A stretch of 64,000 bases of DNA from Orientallactaga sibirica (taxonomy: Eukaryota; Chordata; Mammalia; Rodentia; Dipodidae): assembly GCA_036365145.1 (NCBI GenBank), contig JAEOAD010000982.1, positions 6,102,001 to 6,166,000 of the forward strand, in the 5' to 3' direction. Positions 33,335-44,359 of the stretch are shown one piece after another. Each line of letters starts with the position of its first letter. The stretch's first letter is position 1. The notes beneath the pieces are model-generated. The model ran no database searches. It was not told the origin of the DNA and saw nothing but the letters and a program-made list of their open reading frames with translations. The position numbers and the translations under genes are program-made.

Positions 33335-33500
33335 GGGGGCTGGAGAGATGGCTTAGCGGTTAAGGTGTTTGCCTGCAAAGCCAGATGCACAAGGGGGCAC
33401 AAGCATCTGGAGTTCGTTTGCAGTGGCTAGAGGCCCTGGCGTGCCCATTCTCTCTCTCTCTCTCTGCCTCTCTCTCAAATGAATAAATAAATAAAATACA
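33335..33500 (+). mobile_element. B2-type SINE lacking its B box
   Basis: Normal A box region, but 'tgcctgcaaagcc' joins directly to 'agatgcacaagggggc'. The roughly 40 bp holding the B box is missing at a shared 'aagcc'. Confidence 0.93.
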
Positions 33501-33536
33501 TTTATTTACTTATTTATTTATTTATTCATTTGAGAG

Positions 33537-33567
<31 letters not shown>

Positions 33568-33570
33568 TTG
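33501..33570. repeat. (TTTA)n and (TA)n
   Basis: TTTA repeats, then about 13 TA dinucleotides, between two B2 tails. Confidence 0.9.
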
Positions 33571-33755
33571 TTTGAGAGCAAGAGAGAAAGAGGAAGATAG
33601 AGAAAATGGGCACTTTGGGCCTCTAGCCATTGCAATCAAACTTTAGATGCATGTTACCTTGTGCATCTGGCTTGTGTGGGTACTGGGGAATCGAACCTGG
33701 GTCCTTAGGCTTTGCAGGCAAGCACCTTAACCACTCAACCATCTCTCTAGCCCCC
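33571..33755 (-). mobile_element. B2-type SINE
   Basis: Reversed B2, tail-to-tail with the previous plus-strand copy. Confidence 0.93.
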
Positions 33756-34284
33756 TGGATTTATATCATAATTACAGAAGTAACACACCACCACGTTTAT
33801 CATGTTCCTGGCTAGCTTGATGAATGTAGCCTGGTTTCTACTAGAGCGTGAGTTCCTGGAGGCATGGCCAATGGGACCATGAGCAGTCTATAACATCGGC
33901 CTTTGCTTTTTTACACCAATAAATTAGTATCATAGTTAGAGAATCACTTTGAATCTGTAGTTATTGTCAGAAAATGCTGGCAAAGTTCAACCATCTCCCT
34001 TGATCCACAGTAGACACCTTTTAAGATGTACTTGATGCCTAAAACCTTGGATGCTACTGAATGCTCTGTATATGATGTTTTTCCATATACATACACATAT
34101 GTGATAAAGCAACTGATGACTTCTTTTGGTATATCCAAATTGCCAGTGTCAGTATTCTTAAAAGTTCTCTTAGCATTGTAATACCATGACTCATAGCATG
34201 GGACAGCACAAGAATTTATCACACTGTTCAGGACACATACAGTTTTAAACTTGTTTATTTCTGTAATCTTCTAGAGGAATTTAT
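33756..34284. other. Unique, with possible old DNA transposon
   Basis: 34000-34110 ('aaccttggatgctactgaat', 'tgtatatgatgtttttccat') recalls a Tigger-like remnant, at low confidence. A 92-codon minus frame at 33944-34222 overlaps it. Confidence 0.3.
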
Positions 34285-34287
34285 TTA

Positions 34288-34827
34288 TTTTTGGGTTTTC
34301 AAGGTGGGATCTTGCTCTAGCCCAGGCTGACCTGGAATTGACTATGCAGTCTGTGGCAGACAGCTTCAGGTTCACTGAGATGAACTTCCAGACCAGGCAC
34401 AGTTATGGAGGAAGGGATATTATTTATTGAAGCTTACAGATCCAGGGAAGTTCCATAATGGCAGGAGAAGTGGCCTGCCTCACAGGACCAGGCAAGAGAG
34501 AGAAAAACCAACCAGCCACCACAGCACACTGAGCAAGCTACAGCCCAAAAGCCACAGCACACTTCAGGAACTCCTATTAGGCACACTTTGCATATCTTTA
34601 CAATGGAATCTCAAACCATCACCACAACTTAAAACCGGCCCCCAGTGGCATTGCCTCTAGCAAGGTGATTACAGATGCAAACTATAAACTAATAAAACAC
34701 TGAATATATTGGGGGTCAAATATTCAAACTACCACACAGTCTCAGGCAGACCTTAAACTCATAGCGATCCTCCCACCTTAGCCTCCCCAGTGCTAGAATT
34801 AAAAGCAAGTGCCACCACACCAAGCCT
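34288..34827 (-). mobile_element. B1 SINE split by an LTR
   Basis: Left part 34288-34351, right part 34737-34827. Removing the LTR and one 'cagtc' restores an uninterrupted B1. Confidence 0.88.
34352..34736 (-). mobile_element. Solo LTR, MaLR/ERVL type, inside B1
   Basis: A 385-bp plus-strand 'tgtggcagac...aactaccaca' with perfect 5-bp duplication 'cagtc' at 34347-34351 and 34737-34741. Closely similar to 29371-29750 throughout. Confidence 0.85.
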
Positions 34828-34967
34828 ATCAGATATTTTTAGGTTGCCATTGACTTAGGGAACTGAAACTAATGGAAAAAGAGTCTTTTGCATTGATTTA
34901 TTTAACCATGTCTGTGGTCTAACCTGTAGAGCTGTAAGGGGCCACATAAAAAGGTGGTCCCCTAGTC

Positions 34968-35085
34968 AGATGAGGTAGCACACACACCTTGTAATCCCAG
35001 CACTCATGAGGCTGACAGGAGATCAGGAGTTCTAGGCCAACCTGGCTACATACCCAAACCCTGTCTCAAAACAAGCAAGCGAGGA
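34968..35085 (+). mobile_element. Old B1 SINE
   Basis: 'cttgtaatcccagcactcat' to 'aaccctgtctcaaaac'. Confidence 0.78.
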
Positions 35086-35221
35086 AAGATGGCACACACC
35101 TGTAATTCTAGCTCACTCTGGAGGCAGAGGCAGGATGATTAGGAGTTCAAGTTCTTGGCTACACAGTGATTTTTTTTTAAGGCCAGCCTGAGTTATGTGA
35201 GACCCTATCTCAAAAAAACAG
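35086..35221 (+). mobile_element. Old B1 SINE
   Basis: Tandem neighbour with an inserted T run at 35170-35180. Confidence 0.75.
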
Positions 35222-35298
35222 AAGCAATAGAAAGTTGAATGAGGGGGAAAACGCCTCTGCCTTGACTATATAGCAGTCTTTTGATAAGAAGGTATTAT

Positions 35299-35448
35299 GG
35301 CCGGGCGTGGTGGCACACGCCTTTAATCTCAGCACTCGGGAGGCAGAGGTGGGAAGATCACCATGAATTCAAGGCCACCCTGAGACTACACAGTGAATTC
35401 CAGGTCAGCCTGAGCTAGAGTGAGACCCTACATCCAAAAAAAAAAATA
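35299..35448 (+). mobile_element. B1 SINE
   Basis: Complete body; 'tattatg' on both sides. Confidence 0.95.
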
Positions 35449-35664
35449 TTATGTACTTGTCTTGCACTGTTACTTGTATTCTTGAACAGGAAAATACTTT
35501 CCTATCGAATCAATGAAACCACTATTCAGCCCCTAATGGGTGAGCATGCTCAGCTCCCCTCACTGCTATAAATTCACATCCACCTTCCAAGTAATTTCAA
35601 ACTCGCTATTGTTTTTCTGTGTGTGCTTCTATAACCCAAGGCATTTAGGAAATGTTGGCCCTGT

Positions 35665-35708
35665 TTGTTTATTTTTTGAGGTAGGGTCTCGCTCTAGCCC
35701 AGGCTGGC
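35665..35708 (-). mobile_element. B1 fragment
   Basis: Only 'ttttgaggtagggtctcgct' to 'cccaggctgg' remains. Confidence 0.8.
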
Positions 35709-35737
35709 ATACACATAGATGTTCTTTCTAATTTTTT

Positions 35738-35891
35738 GTTGTTGTTGTTTTGCAAGGTAGGGTCTCACTCTGGTCCAGGCTGACCTGGAATTAACTATGT
35801 AGTCTCAGGGTGCCCTCGAACTCTCGGTGGTGATCCTCCTACCTCTGCCTCCTGAGTGCTGGGATTAAAGGCGTGCACCACCACACCCGGC
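35738..35891 (-). mobile_element. B1 SINE
   Basis: Perfect 14-bp duplication 'ctttctaatttttt' at 35724-35737 and 35892-35905. Confidence 0.96.
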
Positions 35892-37506
35892 CTTTCTAAT
35901 TTTTTAATTATTAACTATATTTCAGACTTTTTCAGAGCCCACCCATTTTTCCATGAAAGTCCTTTTTCAGTCCCTGGACTCTGTCTGGGACACCATATTA
36001 CAGTGAGTCCTCATGTCTTCTTCTCCTCTGGACTCAGATAGGTTTTCAGACTGGGCTTTCACTCGGTGACCTTGACAGTTTTCAAGAGGTCTGCTCATGT
36101 TTTGTAGACTGTCCCTCAGTGTATTTGGGAGAGCCCCTCCTGTCGAGGGTGTGTACAGTCAACATGACATGCTGTTGATACTCACTTCTTCAGTTGGCTA
36201 AGCTTGTGGGTACTAAATTTATACACAATGATGTTAATAGTTCTTTCTTCCTTTTTATAAACTGTTCTTTCAAATTCCTCACTGGTGATGGGAGAGTGTG
36301 TGTGTGAAGCTGTACTCTTTAGAGGTGATTTGGTCATGTTTTACATAAAAATATATCAACTTAGATTTTCTTGGTTCACTCTACAATGTTGACCTCTTTG
36401 TAATGGACTAACCATTAAAGGAGTTTGTGAAAGCATTTCCATGTAGAATCCATGGAGAATTGCATTCTCTTTCCTTAAGTCTCTTGGTATTCACCAACCC
36501 TATATCCAAGATGACCTTACATTTCAGCCTGGCAGCAAATGAACTTCATTGGGAAAAATTATTCATATGTGTCCACACTTGCATGTGCAAGCTCACGTGT
36601 GTGCACACACACACAAGTTTCTAGCTTATCAGTTTTTTGAAATATTTCATTTTCTTAAAAAGCATGAACCTGTTTGGAGTCGGTCAGCAGGGGTTCTCTG
36701 CTCAGTCCTAGGGAGCCAGCTCTAGGCCTGGGGCTGCCACAAAGGAAGGACAACCCAGCCCCAGACACGGGGACAGCCGTCAGCCCCTCGTTAGAAGAAC
36801 AAGCTTCAATTAATTCAGCAAAAAGGTTAAGCATGTTTCTGTCTCCTTTGAGTATTTTTAGAAGCAACAAATACCAACCATAAATATTTAATGCTGTGTT
36901 TATAGACTTCAGCATCATAAAAGTTAAAAAGGTGACCACGAGAGAGCTACAGAGCTTGGGGAGAAAATGTCCCAGCACCTCACCATGTGTGAGGATACCA
37001 TCTTCAACATGCCTTGGGGAAAAGCAAGAAGGCAAATGGCTGTCATTTTAAGAATCTCCAGAGAAAGCATTAGTAATTAATTATCCTTTTGTTGTGAGGG
37101 TCTTCAGGACTCCTGAGTGTAAAAAAGAATGTTGTATAAGCAATTTGGAAAGTAGAATTGAGCATGCCGAGAAGCACTGATAAACCCACCCAGAGATGCA
37201 CCCCACCAGCATTGGTGTCTTTGTTTCTGTTGTGTGTGACCTACCATAGATCTGGCTTGGAGTGGGTGTCATCTTGCTGAGCGTACTGACTGCCTTGCAC
37301 CAGCTACCTCCACAAAATGCAAGTGTGTGGACATCTCTCCTGTCAAATGTGTGTTCTGTAGCTCATTCAACACGTGTGGTTGCGGATGTAGATTGATTTC
37401 TTTTTCTGCTTTAGGGTACATTGCTAGAAATAGAAGTATAGGACTCTTGAGACCGATTACCAGATTGCTTTCCTCAAAGGTTCAGTGAGTGGTATTACAA
37501 GGAGGA
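35892..37506. other. Unique stretch with possible conserved block
   Basis: No repeat recognised over 1.6 kb. 36780-36940 is AT-rich and looks non-random ('caattaattcagc', 'ataaatatttaatgctg'). A 126-codon minus frame covers 36655-37035, but I recognise no protein in it. Confidence 0.4.
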
Positions 37507-37531
37507 GAGATGGGTGGGGGTGGGGGGGGAG
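37507..37531 (+). other. G-rich tract
   Basis: Three G runs of 3, 5 and 8 separated by single T residues. A weaker quadruplex candidate than 4702-4728. Confidence 0.5.
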
Positions 37532-38200
37532 TGAAGACTGCTCAGATAGCTCACATGTTCACAATTACCTGGGCCACACATGCATGGCATTCTTTGTAGG
37601 GGTTTTTCAACTTTTTGCATTTCTTTGATTTTTAGTGAGGTGAAATCTTTTTAGTCAACCTAGCATTTCTTTTCCTGGGAATTAGACATGAGCCACTTTA
37701 AAGGGGGCCTCTCAGTTTCCTTCAACTGTAATTGTTTTTAAGGATTACAGTATTAGAATTTCACCGCCATGCACCATTTCTGACATTTGCTGGTACGTTC
37801 AGTCTTCAGACTTGAGCCAAATGCTGAGTCTACGTTAGAGCTGCATATTAAACAAGAGCTAAATGGAGAACACATTAGCAAACTAATGTGCTAAGATTAG
37901 ACACATACATGTCACTATTAACTATGGCAACCCTTTTCTTAAAGGTCGCCATTGTATACCACTATTCAGATTGCTTGTTTGGGACAGCTGATGTGTTTGG
38001 ATTCCCAAGAATTGCTCATCTCTTCCTTCCTAGTATAGTGATCACAAGATAGTGTTTTTGTAGAATGACCGTTGTGCAAGATGCAAAGTTTCTTAGGTTG
38101 GTCAATAAAAGATCGTCTGTTCAAATGATACTTAGGAATTGGCAAGCTCACCAGCTTGTTGCTGCTTGTTATTAGCCAAAGTTAAGCGTTTCCTGAGAAC
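37532..38200. other. Unique stretch
   Basis: Nothing recognised. Confidence 0.4.
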
Positions 38201-38201
38201 C

Positions 38202-38281
<80 letters not shown>

Positions 38282-38290
38282 CAGACAGAC
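38201..38290. repeat. Compound (GT)n(GA)n(GACA)n
   Basis: About 10 GT, then about 27 GA, then four ACAG units, joined without spacers. Confidence 0.97.
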
Positions 38291-40402
38291 AGACATATGT
38301 TTGTATATACATGAGTTAATCGAGTATCTGTGGTGTGGGAAGCTGTATGCTGTCTTTGAAGGGCTGATCTATCTTGTACTCAGGACATGGGGAGAAGTGC
38401 TTGTTTTCCATTTCTCTGAGGTCACGATTCAAGCGTTTTGCATCAGTCACCACAATATCTCTTTATTGCTTGGTGACATCACGCCTTTAAAAAGCTTACC
38501 TAATGTCTGTTCCAGCTCTTTCCTGAACACTGTCTGCTTTAAGTCCAATTACTTCTACTTTTTTTCTCCAAAGAAAGCTTTTCAAATTTTAAAATGAAAC
38601 AGAAGAAAGGAGAGGTGAATGAACAGTGACTCAGAAATTACTGCTGGATTGTGCTGATCATTTCGAGATAGAATGAGTATATCTTGCAGCATAGAAGATT
38701 TGACTTCTTGAAGATGTTTGTATGTTTTTGCTCAAACGTACACTGAATTAGCAAGCCAGGCTTCAAATAAATTGCTTCCTGCCAGGTTCAATAAATGGAG
38801 CAAAGATAAGGAGGTATGGTTTAAGATTCTCTTTCTGTAGGAAAGAAAACAAGTTTTTATGGTGCTACCATGTGCAGAAGGCATAGAAATTGGGCAGCTC
38901 TCACTCCCTCTTCCAGAAAGTGTCCCCAGATGGATGACAGTGACTTTGAAGTCACCTAGGTAGGCCATGTATGTGTGCCCACTTCCAAAGACAAACAGCT
39001 TGTGTTCTGTCCACCCAAACAAATCTAAAAGCAAGTCTCCCTCTTCATGCTTTGTAACTTTCACCCCACAAAGCAAAACTCACACCTCATGTGGTCTTTA
39101 GTTAGTTCAAAGCCGGTCTTCCCTTGAAGGTTGTATTCCCCTTCCTGGCACAGGAGCCACAGAGTATTGGGTTTATCACAATGGATTAAATGCAGTTGCC
39201 CAGTGCTAGCTGCCTAAGCATCTGTAGGCGTCCATTCCCCTGTGCTTTTAAAGGGCAGGGTATGATTAAATTTGAATGGGACACCCAAAGATGTAAGGGA
39301 CAGGATGTTGTAAACAAAAGGAAACGTCTCTGGTACTTGTTAGGGTGGGTGTAGTTTGTATTATATAAGTATTATGATGAAGGATCATACTGTACAGGCA
39401 AGGGAAGCTTAGCCAGGTGGGGTCCTTGTCCATTGAAATGTATCGAAGGACCTACGATGCAAAGTGGCCTTGTCATTCTTAACCACAGCTCCCAGCTGGG
39501 CCTTGATCCAGTGTCTTTGGGAACTATAATAATTTATTATGTTTAACTTCCAACAGGGAAAACTCTCCTTAATTTTTCCTAGAAAAGACTTGTCTTCTGC
39601 CAGAGCAATGTACAATTACTAAGCTGTTTCAAACTGGTCAAGGACTGAGAATGATGTTATGGGCATGGAACTAAAAAAAAAAATCTGTGTCACATACAAT
39701 GAAGAGAGTAATTACATAGCCTTAAGAAAATGTTAATTGCCTCTTCATCTTCCACTGAGAATCACATTTCAGAGCCATAGTCACCATGAAGTCTCTAGGC
39801 TTGCTGCACCCAGCATGAATGGGAAGCAAGCGACAAATGGACAGTAAAAAGAAAGAAATTTATATCCTAACATCTATTTGACTGTATAGTAAATGAATAC
39901 TGCCATATCCTCAAACAATCCTTGTTTTAAGAATTATTCATGAGGCAGTATAAGGGTTTTGAGGGGAACTTAGGGATTATGGAAAATATGGTGATGATTT
40001 GGTTATGATTAGAAACTCTCAGGATCCAGTGAGTATTTGAAAGTAGGCAAATCAACTCATAGTACAGAAACGATTTCTTCAAGTGGAAAGTTACTCTATT
40101 TTTAAGAAGAGGTAGTATTAAACTGGGACACATTTGTGGTTATTAATGGATTTGGAATTGGTCCAGGAAAAAATGTTGTAGGTATATAATTTAAAAATTT
40201 GTATGTAGACCAAGTAAAGAGGAATTTCCTGTCTTGTATTCTTCCATTCTACAGACTACAATGAAAGAATTTCAGTTGATACTAACTCGTGGTGTCCATA
40301 TTGACCTGTGCTGTCCCCATAGTGGCCACTATGAGTCCTCAAATGTGGCTAGTGTCTCCCAGGAACAAACTGTGAAATTCTGCTCCCTTTAAATTATTTT
40401 CA
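38291..40402. other. Longest repeat-free stretch
   Basis: 2.1 kb with no recognised transposon. A 114-codon minus frame (38732-39076) contains an acceptor-like 'gttttctttcctacag'. I do not recognise the product. Confidence 0.4.
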
Positions 40403-40404
40403 AA

Positions 40405-40705
40405 TAGCTGGGGACTTGGAATGTAAAGTACTTGCCCCTCAAGCATGAGGACTTGAGTTCAATCACCAGTACCCACGTAAAAACACTGGGCATGGTGTCG
40501 CATGCCTGTAATCACAGAGCTGGGAAAGTGGAGACTGAAGACCCCCTGGGGCATGCCTGCCAGCCAGTCTAGCCTAATCGGCAAGCTCCAGGCCACTGAG
40601 AAACGCTGTCTCAAATGAGGTGGACAGGATTTCTAACAATGACACCCAAAGTTGTCCTCTGGCTTCCATACACACATGCACACACATAAATAAAACTGAA
40701 AATCA
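40405..40705 (+). mobile_element. B3 SINE
   Basis: 'tgagttcaatcaccagtacc', 'ggttgtcctctggcttcc'-type end and a CA-rich tail. Confidence 0.75.
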
Positions 40706-40917
40706 ACATTTCCTTCAGTAATAGAAAATTTTTCAAATGTTAGAAACCATGTGTATGTGAATTTCCATTGTCAAGTGTACATTTATAAGTTAACAGTCTA
40801 CTTATTAACAGTGTATTTCTGATCAGAATTTCACATCCATATTGATACATAGTAAGTGTGTAAAATGAAGACACTGCTGATCTTGGAGACTGAATAGGAA
40901 AAAGGTTAAAATACCTC

Positions 40918-40995
40918 TTTTTGCCTTTTTTGGTTTCTGACATAGGATCTCACTGCATAGCTTCAAACTCAATCTTCTCGCCTCCATCTCAGGGA
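40918..40995 (-). mobile_element. B1 fragment, diverged
   Basis: 'cataggatctcactgcatag' followed by 'cttcaaactcaatcttctcg'. Confidence 0.5.
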
Positions 40996-41332
40996 GTGTG
41001 TGTGTATGTGCACGCACACACCCGCACGTGTACTTACAGATGTGCAAAGCCAGAGGAAAATGTTGGATGTCCTCCTCTCTCAGTCATGTGCATATTTCTT
41101 TGAGGCAGAATCTCTTTCTGTGAATGCAGAGCTGTGCGTTTTGCAAGCCCCAATGATTGTCCCAAGCCCCAGTGATTCTCCTGTCTCCATTCTCCACAGG
41201 ACTAGGGTTATAGACATGCGTGGTCATAGGCAGATGTTTATGTGGGTCCTGGAGAATTAAACTCGGATGGTCTCAGGCCCTCATGCTTGTGACAAGTGCT
41301 CTTGCCTACTGAGCCATCTCCCCAGCCCTCAG
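40996..41332 (-). mobile_element. B3 SINE
   Basis: GT-rich edge, 'gatgtcctcctctctcagtc', and head 'actgagccatctccccagcc'. Confidence 0.78.
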
Positions 41333-41424
41333 TCATTTTTTATGTGGGATACAAATTAAAAATGTACTGTTTTGGATATATGTGGCTTATTAAAATATAC
41401 TGTGAAAAATAATTTTACTAGTGC

Positions 41425-41699
41425 TTCTGTATGTATGCATGTATGCATGCATATTTGGAGACCAGAGGATAACCTCAGGTATTACCCCTCAGGCACCATC
41501 TAGTTTTTTGGGAGACAGGGTCTCTTTCACTCTTCTGAAACTTTCCAAATCGAATAGATTGGTTAGCCAGTGAGCCCCAGTAATATCCCTGTCTGCCCAC
41601 CTCTCCAGCGCTTGGATTATAGGTGTGGGTCTCTCTCCCTGTGGATTCTGGGGATTGAACTTGGGTACTCATGCTTGCAAGTCTCTCTCTCCAGCCCCC
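41425..41699 (-). mobile_element. B3 SINE
   Basis: (TATG/GCAT)-rich edge, 'gagaccagaggataacctca', 'ggggattgaacttgggtact'. Confidence 0.78.
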
Positions 41700-42113
41700 A
41701 ATTTTGTAGTTTTAAGAACATTTACAATTATAGGCAAGCCTTGTTTTACATTGGTGCTGGGCAGTGCCAACGGCAAGCCCACTTGTCATGTAACAAGTGA
41801 GAGAAGTAGAATCTGAACCTGCAGGGCGTCTGTCAGCAGTAAGATCCCAGCTAGAACACAGGTTTCACTGTGGCCCTTGAAAAAGCATGGGGCACCCTCA
41901 GAAGTGAGTCAGGCTGGTGACCCAAGCCTGTCTCCTCAACATTAAGCCATTTTCAAGACCTCTGCCAAGTGGAGCCTTGTACATGGAGAGTTGGCGAGGA
42001 GGAGAGAAGGTGTACCTCCCTTGGATGGGAAGGGGTAGGATTCTGTTGTTGCTATTTGCCTGTCCACAGCATCTCGTGAGAAACAAATGGCTTTTGCTGT
42101 GGTACACTCAAAG
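41700..42113. other. Unique stretch
   Basis: Nothing recognised. Confidence 0.4.
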
Positions 42114-42247
42114 GGGCCAGGCGTGATGGTTCACTCCTTTACTCCAAGCAGGGGAGGATCACTGCGAGTTTGAGGCCAGCCTGAGACTGCAGAATGAGGT
42201 CCAGATCAGGTGGACTCGTGTGAGACCCTGCCTTAAAAAACAAAACT
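42114..42247 (+). mobile_element. B1 SINE, older
   Basis: Body shortened around 'tactccaagcaggggagga'. Confidence 0.85.
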
Positions 42248-42250
42248 AAA

Positions 42251-42396
42251 GCCGGGCATCGTGGCACACGCCTTTAATCCCAGCACTCGGGAGGCAGAGG
42301 TAGGAGGATCGCTGTGAGTTCGAGGCCACCCTGAGACTACAAAGTTAATTCCAGGTCAGCTTGGGCCAGAGTGGTGAGACCCTACCTCCAAAAACT
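42251..42396 (+). mobile_element. B1 SINE, cluster copy 1
   Basis: Carries 'gaggatcgctgtgag' in its 5' half and the private variants 'acaaagttaattcc' and 'gagtggtgagacc' in its 3' half. Confidence 0.95.
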
Positions 42397-42443
42397 AAAA
42401 AAAAAAAAAACAAAAAAAAAAACAAGAAAAAAAACTTACTTTT

Positions 42444-42586
42444 GCTGGGCATGATGGCACAAGCCTTTAATCCCAGCACTCGGGAGGCAGAGGTAGGAGG
42501 ATCCAGTGAGTTCGAGGCCACCCTGAGACTACAAAGTTAATTCCAGGTCAGCTTGGGCCAGAGTGGTGAGACCCTACCTCCAAAAA

Positions 42587-42588
<2 letters not shown>
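42444..42588 (+). mobile_element. B1 SINE, cluster copy 2 (chimera)
   Basis: 5' half matches copy 3 ('gctgggcatgatggcacaag', 'gaggatccagtgag'). 3' half matches copy 1 ('acaaagttaattcc', 'gagtggtgagacc'). Confidence 0.95.
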
Positions 42589-42620
<32 letters not shown>

Positions 42621-42640
42621 AAGAAAAAAAACTTACTTTT

Positions 42641-42805
42641 GCTGGGCATGATGGCACAAGCCTTTAATCCCAGCACGTGGGAGGCAGAGGTAGGAGGATC
42701 CAGTGAGTTCGAGGCCACCCTGAGACTACATAGTGAATTCCAGGTCAGCCTGAGCTAGAGTGAGACCCTACCTCAAAAAACCAAAACAAAACAAACAAAC
42801 AAACA
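42641..42805 (+). mobile_element. B1 SINE, cluster copy 3
   Basis: 5' flank and 5' half equal those of copy 2; 3' half is ordinary B1 ('acatagtgaattcc') with an (AAAC)n tail. Confidence 0.95.
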
Positions 42806-42809
42806 AAAA

Positions 42810-43340
42810 ACCTAAATGAAAAATGACTCTCAAGGTATTAAATAACAGGACCATGAAACTAGTAACAGTTTAAGCCCACGGCCACTTTCTTTGATGTTGA
42901 GCAAAATGATGCTGCCTCCTCTGCTCAAGGAACTTAATTCAAGCTTTGGTTTTGTGAAGAAAACAGAAAACTTAAACGTTGGTTCCAAATCTAACAAAGT
43001 ATATATACAGAATGGAACAGCAGGTGTTGTTTTGTTTGTTCTAGATAGTGAAATTGCCATGCTGGTTGTAAGCACTCTGGAAAGGTTGCTGAGCAAGAAA
43101 TCATTCTTCATTGTAGATTTAATGGTGCTGACGTTTTCTTCTCCATTGATGAAGCTCTCTGTGTTAGGTGAGGTTAGTTAGCAGCTTATGACCTTCCTCA
43201 GAAGAATAATCCAATCTAGGTTGGCCTAGAATGGAATTTTCTGCAGCATTTGACGTGGCGAGGAGGGGTCTTTTGTTCTTTGAATCGCTGCCTCATAAAG
43301 GTGACTTGATATACTGTCAGGTAACTAAGAACGTTGTTGC
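42810..43340. other. Unique stretch with open frames on both strands
   Basis: A 96-codon plus frame (42891-43181) and a 93-codon minus frame (42830-43111) overlap. Neither product is recognised. Confidence 0.35.
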
Positions 43341-43341
43341 T

Positions 43342-43478
43342 GGACTGGAGAGAAGGTTCAGCAGTCAAAGAGCACTTCCTGTGCAGGCATCAGGGTCTGA
43401 GGAGTCTCCAGTTCAATCCCCAGGACTCACATAAACATATGGATGTGGCCACATGTGTCTGTAACCCCAATCCCAAAG
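43342..43478 (+). mobile_element. B3 SINE, 3'-truncated
   Basis: 'gagaaggttcagcagtcaaa' to 'gtaaccccaatcccaaag', then a B2 follows directly. Confidence 0.75.
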
Positions 43479-43483
43479 TGGGG

Positions 43484-43748
43484 GTGCTGGAGAGATGGCT
43501 TAGCAGTTAAGGCACTTGCCTGCGAAACCTAAGGACCCATGTTTGATTCCCCACATCCCACATAATCCAGCCATACAAGATGATAGGTGCACAAGGTCGC
43601 ACATGCACACAAGGTGGTGCACATGTCTGGAGTTTGATTACAGTGGCTGAATGCCCTGGCATGCCAATTCTCTCTCTCTTTCTCTATCTTGCTCACTCTC
43701 TCATACAAAAGGTCAGTCTGTTGGGCTTGCCAATAAATAAGTAAATAC
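43484..43748 (+). mobile_element. B2-type SINE, long form
   Basis: Extra 'tgcacaaggtcgcacatgca' block and the 'ggtcagtctgttgggcttgc' 3' extension. Confidence 0.93.
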
Positions 43749-43968
43749 TGGGCTGGAGGGATGGCTTAGCGGTTAAGGCATTTGCATGTAAAGCCAAAGG
43801 ACCCAGGTTTGACTCCCCAGGACCCACGTTAGCCAGATGCACAAGGGAGCGCACGCATCTGTAGTTCGTTTGCAGTGGATGGAGGCCCTGGGGCATGCAC
43901 GCGTGTGCTCTCCCTCTCTCGCTCTCTCTATCTCTCCCTCTTTAAAAAAAATTTTAAAATAAATAAGG
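43749..43968 (+). mobile_element. B2-type SINE
   Basis: Inserted at the A-rich end of the previous B2; CpGs kept in 'gggagcgcacgcatctg'. Confidence 0.94.
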
Positions 43969-44008
43969 CAAACTTCGGGATCTATAAGAGACTGGCTCAG
44001 AAAATAAC

Positions 44009-44229
44009 AGACATGGCTTGGTATTTAAGGGTGCTTGCTTGCAGTGTCTGCTGGTCCAGGTTTAATTCCCCAGTATCCACACAAAGCCAGACGTACAAAG
44101 TGGCACATGTGTCTGGAGTTCATTTTTATATTGGCCAAGGCCCCTACAAGGCCATGCTCACTCGCTCGTGCTCACTCGCTTTCTCTCCCCCTTGCTCACT
44201 CTCATATAAAATAAATAAATATTTTTAAA
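44009..44229 (+). mobile_element. B2-type SINE, diverged
   Basis: Third in a row; head altered ('acatggcttggtatttaagg'). Confidence 0.85.
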
Positions 44230-44232
44230 GAG

Positions 44233-44357
44233 CAGGCGGAACAGTGGTGGAGCAGGACCCCTAACATTCAGCTCTGGTCACTGCAGGCAAGCACATGGGC
44301 CCCCCCCATGGGCATATACATGTGCATATACCATGCAGACAAAAGAAAGAAAAAGAA
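44233..44357 (+). mobile_element. B3 3' fragment
   Basis: 'agcaggacccctaacattca' and a CA/AG-rich end. Weakly similar. Confidence 0.4.
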
Positions 44358-44359
44358 TG

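Noticed and set aside
36655..37035. 126-codon minus frame in unique DNA
   Set aside because: No recognisable domain. Several hundred bases of chance frame is expected in this length of DNA.
38139..38597. 152-codon plus frame
   Set aside because: The middle is the (GT)n(GA)n microsatellite translated as RERERE; the flanking parts show no domain.
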